The notes under the pieces were generated by a model. That model worked only from the letters and a program-made list of their open reading frames with translations. It had not been told where the DNA came from and did not search any database. From NCBI RefSeq assembly GCF_005508865.1, contig NZ_SCOM01000006.1:1-64000 (forward strand): DNA of 64,000 nucleotides, read 5' to 3'. The DNA is from Pseudomonas sp. F(2018). GTDB lineage: Bacteria > Pseudomonadota > Gammaproteobacteria > Pseudomonadales > Pseudomonadaceae. The position numbers and the translations under genes were made by a program. Below are positions 16,410 through 24,035 of this stretch, piece after piece. Numbering within the stretch: the first letter of the stretch is position 1; every line of letters starts with the position of its first letter.

Positions 16410-17417
16410 TTACCAGCCCACGCCCAAGCCGATCATGTAGCGGCGCTCGTTGGTGTCGCCATGCTCGCTGGCGACCTTGTCCCACTCGGCCTTGAGGCTC
16501 AGCGCCGCCCAGCTGTTGAGCTTGTAGCGCACGCCGGCCTCGGTATCGATGACGTAGTCGATCTCGTCGGTGAAGGGCGCGCCCAGTTCGCCCTGGGTGT
16601 ACAGCTCGAGATTCTTGCCGTGCAGGTAGCGCTTGTAGTCCCACTCCATGGCGGCGGAGTTGAAGTGCTCGCTGCTGCCATCGGCGAACACGTAGTCGTT
16701 GCGGTTGAGCAGACCGGCGATGGAGAAGGCGCCCAGTTCGTTGTCCCAGAACTGGTAACCGGGGCCGGTACCGATGGTGCGCTGGGTCTCCAGGTCCTCG
16801 ATGCGGTCGTGGCTGTACTTCAGCTGGCCCTGCCAGAAGAACTTCTGGGTGAGGAAGCGATCGAGGTCGTACTCCAGCTCAACGCGGTCGGTCTTGCGCT
16901 CGTCGTCCTTGGTCTCGTGGTCGTACTCGGCGGCGATACCATGCCGCCAGGCGCCGTGGCGCGCCTTGGTATCGAGGTCGATGTCATAGTCCTTGATGTC
17001 GTTCTCGGCCTGCTTGTAGTCGGCGGAGAAGTCCAGCGTGCCATCCCAGGTCAGGTCCTGCACCAGCGGCTTGGGCGGCAGCATCTGGCTGATCGACGCC
17101 AGTTCCACCACGCGCGGCGCCGTGCCGTTGACCAGCTCGACCTGGCCCTGCCCGGCCGGCTTGAGCGACTTGGCATGTTCGCCGACGAAATCGTTCTGCT
17201 TCACCAGCAGCGCGCGGTCGCTTTCCAGGGTGGCGATCTTCTTCACATCCAGGGTGATGCTGCCGGCGTATTCGGTCTGCAACAGCAGCTTGCCGCTATC
17301 GAACAGCCGGATGGTACCGGTGAGTTTGTCGCCGTTCTTCAGCCAGACGGTGTCGGCGAGCAGCGAGGTGGGAACGGCGGCGAGCGCCAGGCAGAGCAGG
17401 GAGCGGGACGGCTTCAT
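16410..17417 (-). CDS. DUF481 outer-membrane protein, copy 1
   Basis: This 335-residue protein has a signal peptide (MKPSRSLLCLALAAVPTSLLA), then a small beta domain (DTVWLKNGDKLTG, about residues 22-75), and a DUF481 beta-barrel region from about 110 to the end. It has alternating strands and a terminal GLGVGW, typical of an outer-membrane barrel end. DUF481 proteins are putative salt- or envelope-stress outer-membrane proteins of unproven role. It is clearly paralogous to the gene at 17525-18520, sharing GTGPGYQFWDNELG-like and MEWDYKR motifs. I preferred the ATG at 17417 over 17429. Confidence 0.85.
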   Translation of the reverse strand: MKPSRSLLCLALAAVPTSLLADTVWLKNGDKLTGTIRLFDSGKLLLQTEYAGSITLDVKKIATLESDRALLVKQNDFVGEHAKSLKPAGQGQVELVNGTAPRVVELASISQMLPPKPLVQDLTWDGTLDFSADYKQAENDIKDYDIDLDTKARHGAWRHGIAAEYDHETKDDERKTDRVELEYDLDRFLTQKFFWQGQLKYSHDRIEDLETQRTIGTGPGYQFWDNELGAFSIAGLLNRNDYVFADGSSEHFNSAAMEWDYKRYLHGKNLELYTQGELGAPFTDEIDYVIDTEAGVRYKLNSWAALSLKAEWDKVASEHGDTNERRYMIGLGVGW

Positions 17418-17455
17418 GGGCATCGACAACAGGCTGGTCCTGGAAAAAGGCGCGC

Positions 17456-17483
17456 ATTATCCGGATGCACACCGCGTGAGCAA
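17456..17483 (-). promoter_or_regulatory. candidate promoter of DUF481 copy 1
   Basis: TTGCTC (17478-17483) and GATAAT (17456-17461) are 16 bp apart on the minus strand, about 30 nt upstream of the start codon. It suggests the two DUF481 genes are expressed separately. Confidence 0.5.
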
Positions 17484-17524
17484 GCACAGACCGAAGAATG
17501 ACAGCCTAAGTTCAGCCGATTCGC

Positions 17525-18520
17525 TTACCAACCGACCCCGAGACCGATCAGGTAATGCCGGTCGGACACCGTGGTGCCCAGCCCGCGCAGCTGGTTCAGC
17601 TCGTACAGCAGCGACAGCCGCGCCCAGTCGTTGAGGCGATAGCGCAGCCCCGCCTCGCCATCGAACACATAGTCGATCTCGTCGATCTGCGGCACCTGCA
17701 ACTCGGCCGTGCTGTAGAACTCCAGACGCGAGCCCCACAGCAGGCGCTTGTAGTCCCATTCCATGGACCAGGTGTCGAACGACAGATCGCCATAGGGCGA
17801 GTCCAGGCGCACCCGATTGACCTGACCGACCAGGTCGAGACGGCCCAGCTCGTTGTCCCAGAAGCGATAACCCGGCCCGGTGCCGAGGATGCGCTGGCGG
17901 GTGATACCTTCGAACTGGTCCTCCTGCTGCTCGTAGCCGCTGCGCCAGAACCAGTGATCGGTGAAGAAGCGGTCGAGGTCGTACTCCAACTCCCAGTTGT
18001 CCTCGGTCTTCTCACCGTTCTCCGTCTCGTTCTCCAGCTCACCGCGCAACACGTGGCGCCAGCGCCCGTGCTCCACGCGGGTGTCGCCCTTGAGCTTCCA
18101 CTCGTCGGTGCGGTCCTCGTTGCGCTCCATGTCCAGCTTGGCATCCAGGTTGCCCTCCCAGACCCGGTCCTTGAGCAGCGGACGCGGCGGCACCAACCGA
18201 GTGATGCTGGCCAGCGCCACCGTTTCGCTACGGCCATTGACCACCTGTACCTTGCCCTTGTCGGCCGCCTTGAGCTGGTGCCCGATCTCGCTGTCCAGAC
18301 CCTCGCGGCGCAGCATCAGGGGTTTGTCCGAGGCCAGGGTGTCGATATCCTTCCAGTCGATCAGCACGCGGCCGGCATACTTGGTCTTCAGCGCCAGCTT
18401 GCCGCCATCGAGCAACAGGATCTCGCCACTCAGGCGGTCGCCGTTGTTCAGCCACACGGTATCCGCGGCGACAGGCCAAGCCAGGCTCAGCAACAGACAG
18501 GACAGCAGGACGCGCGACAT
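17525..18520 (-). CDS. DUF481 outer-membrane protein, copy 2
   Basis: This 331-residue paralogue of the downstream gene has the same plan: signal peptide MSRVLLSCLLLSLAWPVAA, an N-terminal domain opening DTVWLNNGDRLSG, a PPRPLLKDRVWEG linker, and a DUF481 barrel ending GLGVGW. The two differ throughout outside the shared motifs, so the duplication is not recent. Its ATG (18518-18520) overlaps the ATG of the divergent alkyltransferase-like gene within CATG. Upstream frame to 18646 is antisense to that gene and not believed. Confidence 0.82.
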   Translation of the reverse strand: MSRVLLSCLLLSLAWPVAADTVWLNNGDRLSGEILLLDGGKLALKTKYAGRVLIDWKDIDTLASDKPLMLRREGLDSEIGHQLKAADKGKVQVVNGRSETVALASITRLVPPRPLLKDRVWEGNLDAKLDMERNEDRTDEWKLKGDTRVEHGRWRHVLRGELENETENGEKTEDNWELEYDLDRFFTDHWFWRSGYEQQEDQFEGITRQRILGTGPGYRFWDNELGRLDLVGQVNRVRLDSPYGDLSFDTWSMEWDYKRLLWGSRLEFYSTAELQVPQIDEIDYVFDGEAGLRYRLNDWARLSLLYELNQLRGLGTTVSDRHYLIGLGVGW

Positions 18521-18911
18521 GGCCAGACCACCGAAGAAGGAACGAGGCGACAAGGCAGAACATGCCCCAGCCCTGGAGCCCACGGCAAGTGCCGAAGGAC
18601 GCCGTGCGGCGCTGTATCTGGTGATGGCGCAGATTCCCGAGGGCAAGGTGATCAGCTATGGCGAACTGGCCGCCCTGGCCGGCCTCGGCCGCGCCGCGCG
18701 CTGGGTCGGCCGTACCCTCAGCCAGTTGCCCGGGGACACCCGCCTGCCCTGGCATCGCGTGCTCGGCGCCGGCGGCCGTCTCAGCCTGGCGGCCGGCACG
18801 CCTTCCGGCGAGGAACAGCGCGCACGCCTGCGCGCCGAGGGCCTGACCATCCGCAACGATCGCGTCGACATGCGCCGCCACGGCTGGCGCCCGATGGAGG
18901 CGAACGGTTAG
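18519..18911 (+). CDS. alkyltransferase-like protein (ATL, MGMT family)
   Basis: This 130-residue protein has the DNA-binding domain of O6-alkylguanine transferases (IPEGKVISYGELAALAGLGRAARWVGRTL). The catalytic PCHR cysteine is replaced by tryptophan (PWHRVLG). ATL proteins of this kind bind O6-alkylguanine, flip it out and pass the lesion to nucleotide excision repair. The first 25 or so residues are charged and poorly conserved, and no other in-frame ATG precedes the conserved domain, so I keep 18519 with AGGA eight bases upstream. A start further in is possible. Confidence 0.82.
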   Translation: MARPPKKERGDKAEHAPALEPTASAEGRRAALYLVMAQIPEGKVISYGELAALAGLGRAARWVGRTLSQLPGDTRLPWHRVLGAGGRLSLAAGTPSGEEQRARLRAEGLTIRNDRVDMRRHGWRPMEANG

Positions 18912-18949
18912 AGTGCGCCCTTTGCCCGAGCCCTCGTCCGAACACGCCC

Positions 18950-20560
18950 ATGCCCCGTAGAACCTGGCGCGCCGCCCTCGCCACCTATGCCCATCCGGCC
19001 ACCCTGGCCCTGCTGCTGCTGGGCTTCGCCGCCGGCCTGCCGTACATGCTGGTGTTCTCCACCCTCTCGGTGTGGCTGCGCGAGGCAGGGGTGACCCACC
19101 AGACCATCGGCTACGCCAGCCTGATCGGCCTGGCCTACGCGTTCAAGTGGGTGTGGGCACCGATGCTCGACCAGTGGCGCCTGCCGCTGCTCAGCCGCCT
19201 CGGCCGCCGCCGCTCCTGGCTGGTGTTGTCCCAGGGCCTGGTGGCCTTCGGCCTGATCGGCATGGCCCTGTGCGATCCGCAGCAGCACCTGTCCTGGCTG
19301 ATCGGCGTGGCCGTGGTGGTGGCCTTCGCCTCCGCCACCCAGGATATCGCGGTGGACGCCTACCGCCTGGAGATCGTCGACGACACCCGCCAGGCCGCCC
19401 TGGCCGCCAGCTACATGGCCGGCTACCGGGTCGCCGCCCTGCTGGCCACCGCCGGCGCGCTGTACTTCGCCGGCTGGTTCGGCAACCCGGGCGCCGGCTA
19501 CCAGCACGGCGCCTGGGCCAGCACCTACCTGCTGTTCGCCATGCTGATGCTGCCGGGGGTGATCACCACCCTGTGGATGCGCGAACCGCCGGTGCCGCTG
19601 CAGACGCAGATGGCGGCCGCGCGCTACGGTCTGTATCGCCAGCTGGCCTCGGTACTGGTGCTGATCGTGCTGCTGGTGTCGGTGCCGGCCATGTTCACCC
19701 AGTTCTTCCGCAGCGACATCGTCCTGCTGTTCGGCGGCGAGATCGACCTCGGCGAGCTGCTGCGCGAAGACCGCGCCACCCTGCGCTTCCTGCTCTACAC
19801 CATTCTCACCGCCGTGTGCCTGTCACGCATGGGCCGTCGCGGCCTGGCGCCGGTGCTGACGCCGGTCAACGACTTCATCCTGCGCTACCGCTGGCAGGCC
19901 CTGCTGCTGCTCGGCCTGATCGCCACCTATCGCATGTCCGATACCGTGATGGGGGTGATGGCCAACGTCTTCTACATCGACATGGGCTTCGCCAAGAGCC
20001 AGATCGCCAGTGTCAGCAAGCTGTTCGGCCTGATCATGACCCTGCTCGGCGCGGCCCTCGGCGGCCTGCTGATCGTGCGCTTCGGCATCCTGCCGATCCT
20101 GCTGCTGGGCGGCGCGGCCTCGGCCGGCACCAACCTGCTGTTCGCCACGCTTTCCGGCCTCGGTGTGATAACGGACCCGACCAGCTATGGCCAGCAGACG
20201 GTCGGCCACCTGTTGCAGGTATTGGACCCGCACATGCTGATGCTGGTGCTCACCATCACCCTCGACAACCTCAGCTCGGGCCTGGCCACGGCGGCCTTCG
20301 TCGCCTACCTGTCGAGCCTGACCAACCTGAAGTTCTCCGCCACCCAGTACGCCCTGCTCAGCTCGATCATGCTGCTGCTGCCGCGCCTGGTCGGCGGCTA
20401 CTCGGGCGTGATGGTGGAGAAGGCCGGCTACGCCCAGTTCTTCCTCGCCACCGCACTACTGGGCATTCCCACCCTGCTGCTGATCATCCTGCAGTGGCGC
20501 CAGCAGGGCAGCCAGCCGCTGCCCGCGCCGAGCACGCCGGCGCCACGCAGCGAACCCTGA
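18950..20560 (+). CDS. ampG: AmpG muropeptide permease (MFS)
   Basis: This inner-membrane transporter imports anhydromuropeptides from the periplasm for wall recycling; its flux sets AmpR/ampC induction in related species. The 536 residues form 12-14 hydrophobic helices. The characteristic N terminus is GFAAGLPYMLVFSTLSVWLREAGV with DIAVDAYRLEIV further on, as in AmpG. It starts at ATG 18950. The stop (TGA) abuts the stop of the convergent mscS gene in the palindrome TGATCA. Confidence 0.95.
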   Translation: MPRRTWRAALATYAHPATLALLLLGFAAGLPYMLVFSTLSVWLREAGVTHQTIGYASLIGLAYAFKWVWAPMLDQWRLPLLSRLGRRRSWLVLSQGLVAFGLIGMALCDPQQHLSWLIGVAVVVAFASATQDIAVDAYRLEIVDDTRQAALAASYMAGYRVAALLATAGALYFAGWFGNPGAGYQHGAWASTYLLFAMLMLPGVITTLWMREPPVPLQTQMAAARYGLYRQLASVLVLIVLLVSVPAMFTQFFRSDIVLLFGGEIDLGELLREDRATLRFLLYTILTAVCLSRMGRRGLAPVLTPVNDFILRYRWQALLLLGLIATYRMSDTVMGVMANVFYIDMGFAKSQIASVSKLFGLIMTLLGAALGGLLIVRFGILPILLLGGAASAGTNLLFATLSGLGVITDPTSYGQQTVGHLLQVLDPHMLMLVLTITLDNLSSGLATAAFVAYLSSLTNLKFSATQYALLSSIMLLLPRLVGGYSGVMVEKAGYAQFFLATALLGIPTLLLIILQWRQQGSQPLPAPSTPAPRSEP

Positions 20561-21397
20561 TCAGGCCGGCGTAGCGGCCTTGATGGTCCGCGCCAGCAGT
20601 CCCGGCACGGCGATATCCACGCCGACCTGGCGCAGGCGGTCGCGGATCTCCTCGTTGAATTTGAAGGTCACCGGCCAGTAGTCCGAGTTGGCCGTCCACA
20701 CCCGCAGCGACAGGGTGATGGCGGTCTCGCCGAGGCCCGCGACCACCACCGCCGGCGCCGGATCCTTGAGCACCCGCGGATCCTCCGCCATCTCGCGCAG
20801 CACCTGTTGGGCCTGTTGCAGGTCGCTGTCGTAGTCGACCTTGACGTCGAACACTATCTGCCGGGTCGCCTGGCGCGAGGTGTTGACGATGGCGCCGTTG
20901 GACAGCGCGCCGTTGGGCAGGATCACCGTCCGGTTGTCACCGGTGCGTAGCACGGTGTGGAAGATCTGGATGCTGTCCACGGTACCGGACTGGCCCTGGG
21001 CCTCGATCCAGTCGCCGATGCGAAATGGGCGGAACAGCAGGATCAGCACGCCGCCGGCGAAGTTGGCCAGGCTGCCCTGCAGGGCCAGGCCGATGGCCAG
21101 GCCGGCGGCACCGATGGCGGCGATGAAGGAAGCGGTAGAGATGCCGATCATGGTCGCCACGCTGACCATCAGCAGCACCTTGAGCAGGATATTGGCCAGG
21201 CTGCCGATGAAGCCGGTCAGTGCCCGGTCCACCTTGCGCCCTTCCATCAGCAGCTGCAGGCGCCCGGTCACACGGTTGATCAGCCACCAGCCGAGCACCA
21301 GGGTGACCAGTGCCAGGGTCAGCTTGCCGCTGTACTCCAGCACCACCGGCAGCCAGGCCTGGGACAGCCGCACCAGTTCGTCGTATGAGAATTGCAT
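20561..21397 (-). CDS. mscS: small-conductance mechanosensitive channel, MscS family
   Basis: This 278-residue channel has three N-terminal transmembrane helices. The third is the Gly/Ala-rich pore helix (ASFIAAIGAAGLAIGLALQGSLANFAGG), followed by the soluble cage domain (GDWIEAQGQSGTVDSIQ). This is the minimal MscS plan, which releases solutes on hypo-osmotic shock. The ATG at 21397 follows an AGGAG site. It lies downstream of yajQ, separated by a hairpin, and ends exactly against ampG. Confidence 0.93.
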   Translation of the reverse strand: MQFSYDELVRLSQAWLPVVLEYSGKLTLALVTLVLGWWLINRVTGRLQLLMEGRKVDRALTGFIGSLANILLKVLLMVSVATMIGISTASFIAAIGAAGLAIGLALQGSLANFAGGVLILLFRPFRIGDWIEAQGQSGTVDSIQIFHTVLRTGDNRTVILPNGALSNGAIVNTSRQATRQIVFDVKVDYDSDLQQAQQVLREMAEDPRVLKDPAPAVVVAGLGETAITLSLRVWTANSDYWPVTFKFNEEIRDRLRQVGVDIAVPGLLARTIKAATPA

Positions 21398-21428
21398 CAG
21401 CGCACTCCTGTTCGGACGGCAGAAACGA

Positions 21429-21454
21429 CACCGCCATGGCTGGCCATGGCGGTG
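21429..21454 (-). terminator. perfect 12-bp inverted repeat between yajQ and mscS
   Basis: CACCGCCATGGC / GCCATGGCGGTG pair perfectly with a two-base loop. On the minus strand it is followed by TCGTTTCTG, a weak U-tract. It may terminate or attenuate yajQ read-through into mscS. Confidence 0.55.
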
Positions 21455-21504
21455 AGGGGTGTACTGCTTGGGACGTGCGCGCGGCGCCGGAGGTTCCCGG
21501 CAGA

Positions 21505-21984
21505 TCAGTCGCGGAAGTTGTTGTACTGCAGCGGCATGCCGAATTCCTTGGCGCGCAGGGCGGCAATCGCCTCCTGCAGGTCGTCGCGCTTCTTGCCGGT
21601 GATGCGCACCTGCTCGCCCTGGATGGCGGCCTGGACCTTGAGCTTGCTGTCCTTGATATGGGCGACGATCTTCTTCGCCAGCTCCTTGTCGATGCCTTCG
21701 CGGAAGGTCACCTCCTGCTTCATCACCTTGCCCGATGCATAGGCATCCTTGGCCTCCATGCACTGGCAGTCGATCTTGCGCTTGATCAGGCTGGCGCGCA
21801 CGATATCGAGGACCTGCTCGAGCATGAACTCGGCCTCGGCGGTCAGCGTGATGGTCTTGTCCTTGCTCTCGATGCTGCACTTGCCGCGCAGATCGAAGCG
21901 GCGGTCGAGTTCCTTGACGGCGTTGTCGACCGCGTTGGTGAGTTCGTGCTTGTCCAGTTCCGACACCACGTCGAACGAAGGCAT
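21505..21984 (-). CDS. yajQ: YajQ family nucleotide-binding protein
   Basis: This 159-residue cytosolic protein starts MPSFDVVSELDKHELTNAVD and contains the duplicated alpha-beta fold of the YajQ family (FDLRGKCSIESKDKTITL, and VRITGKKRDDLQEAI near the end). Members bind nucleotides, and in Xanthomonas a homologue is a cyclic di-GMP effector. I prefer ATG 21984 over 22020. A perfect TATAAT at 22062-22067 is a likely -10. Confidence 0.95.
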   Translation of the reverse strand: MPSFDVVSELDKHELTNAVDNAVKELDRRFDLRGKCSIESKDKTITLTAEAEFMLEQVLDIVRASLIKRKIDCQCMEAKDAYASGKVMKQEVTFREGIDKELAKKIVAHIKDSKLKVQAAIQGEQVRITGKKRDDLQEAIAALRAKEFGMPLQYNNFRD

Positions 21985-22061
21985 GGGCTTGCTCCTGATG
22001 GACGGCGCGATCCCCCTCACGGACTGAGCGCGCCTGACTTGACGATAAAATTGGCGCGCCC

Positions 22062-22067
22062 ATTATA
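22062..22067 (-). promoter_or_regulatory. -10 element of yajQ
   Basis: TATAAT on the minus strand lies about 77 bp upstream of the yajQ start in the divergent yajQ-response regulator interval. No good -35 is seen. Confidence 0.45.
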
Positions 22068-22132
22068 ACCAGTCTGATCCACGCCGCTCAGCCAACCTGC
22101 GGCGGCCACCTTTCCTGCCAGTGAGCCCCTCA

Positions 22133-23098
22133 ATGCCCAACCCCCATCTCAGCATCCTGGTGGTGGACGACGCCAAGTTTTCCAGCGCCATGATCGGCCG
22201 CGCCCTGAGTCAGGCCGGTTACCAGGATGTGCGCTTCGCCAACAGTGCCGCGGAAGCCCTGCGCCTGCTGGAAAAACGTCCCGCCAGCGTGCTGCTGGCC
22301 GACTGGCTGATGCCGGAGATGGACGGCCTCGAGCTGACCGGGCGGGTGCGCCAGCTGGACGAGACGGCCGAGCACTACACCTACGTCATCCTGCTCACCG
22401 GCAAGGAAGGCGAGAACGTGCTGGTGGAGGCCTTCGACCGTGGCGTCGACGACTTCATCAGCAAGGCGGCGATGAACGAACAGCTGGTGCCGCGCGTGTA
22501 TGCCGCCGACCGCCTGTGCAACACCCTGCAGCGCCTGCTCAATGAAAACCGCATGCTGACCCAGAACATCTCCAGCCTGGAGCAGCGCAACCTGGTCGAC
22601 TCGCTGACCGGCCTGGGCAATCCGCGCTATCTGCAGCAGAAGCTCAACGACTGCCTGCGTCAGGTCGAGTCCCGCGGTGGCGCCCTGTGCTATCTGCTGA
22701 TCGGCCTGCAGGAAGGCGAAGCCCTGCGCCGTCAGTACGGCAACGGCTTCTGGAACGAAGTGCTGCACGGCGTGGCGCGGCGCCTGCAGCAACTGGTGCG
22801 TCCGCTGGACGTGCTGACCCGGGTGGATGACACCCACTTCGGCATGATCGCCATGCTCGACGACCTGCACGAATGCTCGCCGAGCAGCTTCAAGCGCCTG
22901 CACGAAGGCCTCAACCTCAAGGCGTTCAAGACCAGCGAAGGCTTCATCAGCCTCAAGGCCGGCATCTCCCTGGTCGGCCTGGATGCCAAGTCGCTGCCCG
23001 TCGAGCCGCACTACCTGTTCGCCGAGGCCAGCCGCGTCCTGCCGGAGTCCTACGCCAGCGGCCGGGTCAGCGCACTGCGCCTGCCGCTGCCACAGTGA
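22133..23098 (+). CDS. response regulator with degenerate GGDEF domain
   Basis: This 321-residue protein has an N-terminal receiver domain (ILVVDDAKFSS acidic pocket, phospho-acceptor Asp in LLADWLMPEMDG, Lys in LLTGKEG). The C-terminal domain is GGDEF-like, starting at DSLTGLGNPRYLQQKL, but its signature loop reads RVDDTHFG instead of GGDEF. It therefore should not make cyclic di-GMP and may bind nucleotide or a partner. The start is ATG 22133; GTG 22121 is possible. Its last codon overlaps panE by GTGA, and the histidine kinase two genes on is a likely partner. Confidence 0.87.
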   Translation: MPNPHLSILVVDDAKFSSAMIGRALSQAGYQDVRFANSAAEALRLLEKRPASVLLADWLMPEMDGLELTGRVRQLDETAEHYTYVILLTGKEGENVLVEAFDRGVDDFISKAAMNEQLVPRVYAADRLCNTLQRLLNENRMLTQNISSLEQRNLVDSLTGLGNPRYLQQKLNDCLRQVESRGGALCYLLIGLQEGEALRRQYGNGFWNEVLHGVARRLQQLVRPLDVLTRVDDTHFGMIAMLDDLHECSPSSFKRLHEGLNLKAFKTSEGFISLKAGISLVGLDAKSLPVEPHYLFAEASRVLPESYASGRVSALRLPLPQ

Positions 23099-24006
23099 GC
23101 TGGCACGTACTCGGTGCCGGCAGCCTGGGCGGCCTGTGGGCCGCGCGCCTGGCCCGCGCCGGGGTACCGGTAAAACTGATCCTGCGTGACCAGGCCAGCC
23201 TGACCCGCTACCGCGCCGCCGGCGGCCTGACCCTGGTGGAAGATGGCCAGGCCAACCTGCATCCCATCGCTGCGGAAACGCCGAGCCACGGCGCGCCGAT
23301 CCGCCGCCTGCTGGTGGCCTGCAAGGCCTATGACGCCGAGGAGGCCACCGCCGCCCTGGCGCCGCGCCTGGCCCCGGGCGCCGAGATCATCCTGCTGCAG
23401 AACGGCCTGGGCAGCCAAGAGGCGGTAGCCACGCGCCTGCCACGAGCGCGCTGCGTGTTCGCCTCCAGCACCGAGGGCGCCTTCCGCGAGGGCGATTTCC
23501 GCGTGGTCTACGCCGGCCGCGGCCATACCTGGCTCGGCGTGCAGGGCGAGCGGCGGACTCCGGAGTGGCTGGACGACTTGGATACCGCCGATATTCCCCA
23601 CCAGTGGACCCACGACATCCTCGCCAAGCTGTGGCGCAAGCTGGCGCTGAACTGCGCGATCAACCCGCTGACCGTGCTGCACGACTGCCGCAACGGCGGC
23701 CTGCGTGACTGGCCGCAGGAGGTGGCCGGGCTGTGCACCGAGCTGGCCGAGCTGCTGCGCCAGGCCGGCCAGCCAGACGCCGCCGAGGACCTGCACGCCG
23801 AGGTCCTGCGGGTGATCGACGGCACCGCGGCCAACTATTCCTCGATGTACCAGGACGTGGCCCAGGGCCGGCGCACCGAGATCGCCTACCTACTGGGCCA
23901 TGCCTGCACCCAGGCCGAGCGCCTGCAACTGAAGCTGCCACACCTGGACGATCTGCTGCAGCGCCTGCGCGAGCACCTCACCGCCCGCGGATTGCCCGTG
24001 ACGTGA
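23095..24006 (+). CDS. panE: putative 2-dehydropantoate 2-reductase
   Basis: This 303-residue NADPH-dependent ketopantoate reductase family enzyme would form pantoate for coenzyme A synthesis. The Rossmann motif GAGSLGGLWAARLARAG is at the N terminus, CKAYD holds a conserved lysine region, and the C-terminal helical domain includes the family motif NYSSMYQDVAQGRRTEI. It uses a GTG start in the GTGA overlap with the upstream regulator gene. ApbA/PanE family members can have other substrates, so the exact role is likely but not certain. Confidence 0.88.
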   Translation: MSWHVLGAGSLGGLWAARLARAGVPVKLILRDQASLTRYRAAGGLTLVEDGQANLHPIAAETPSHGAPIRRLLVACKAYDAEEATAALAPRLAPGAEIILLQNGLGSQEAVATRLPRARCVFASSTEGAFREGDFRVVYAGRGHTWLGVQGERRTPEWLDDLDTADIPHQWTHDILAKLWRKLALNCAINPLTVLHDCRNGGLRDWPQEVAGLCTELAELLRQAGQPDAAEDLHAEVLRVIDGTAANYSSMYQDVAQGRRTEIAYLLGHACTQAERLQLKLPHLDDLLQRLREHLTARGLPVT

Positions 24007-24035
24007 ACGAGCGTTACCCTGCCCCTCCAGCCTCA

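Noticed and set aside
18519..18911. True O6-methylguanine-DNA methyltransferase
   Set aside because: The catalytic cysteine of PCHR is tryptophan, so it is an alkyltransferase-like protein.
17555..18949. N-terminal 465 residues of the long frame that ends as AmpG
   Set aside because: It reads antisense through DUF481 copy 2 and out of frame through the ATL gene; AmpG begins at 18950.
20561..22063. 500-residue frame joining mscS with sequence upstream through yajQ
   Set aside because: The part before 21397 is an out-of-frame reading of yajQ and the hairpin; the MscS protein starts at MQFSYDELVRL with its own ribosome-binding site.
22500..23050. Active diguanylate cyclase at the response regulator
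   Set aside because: The signature loop is RVDDTHFG rather than GGDEF, so catalysis is not expected.
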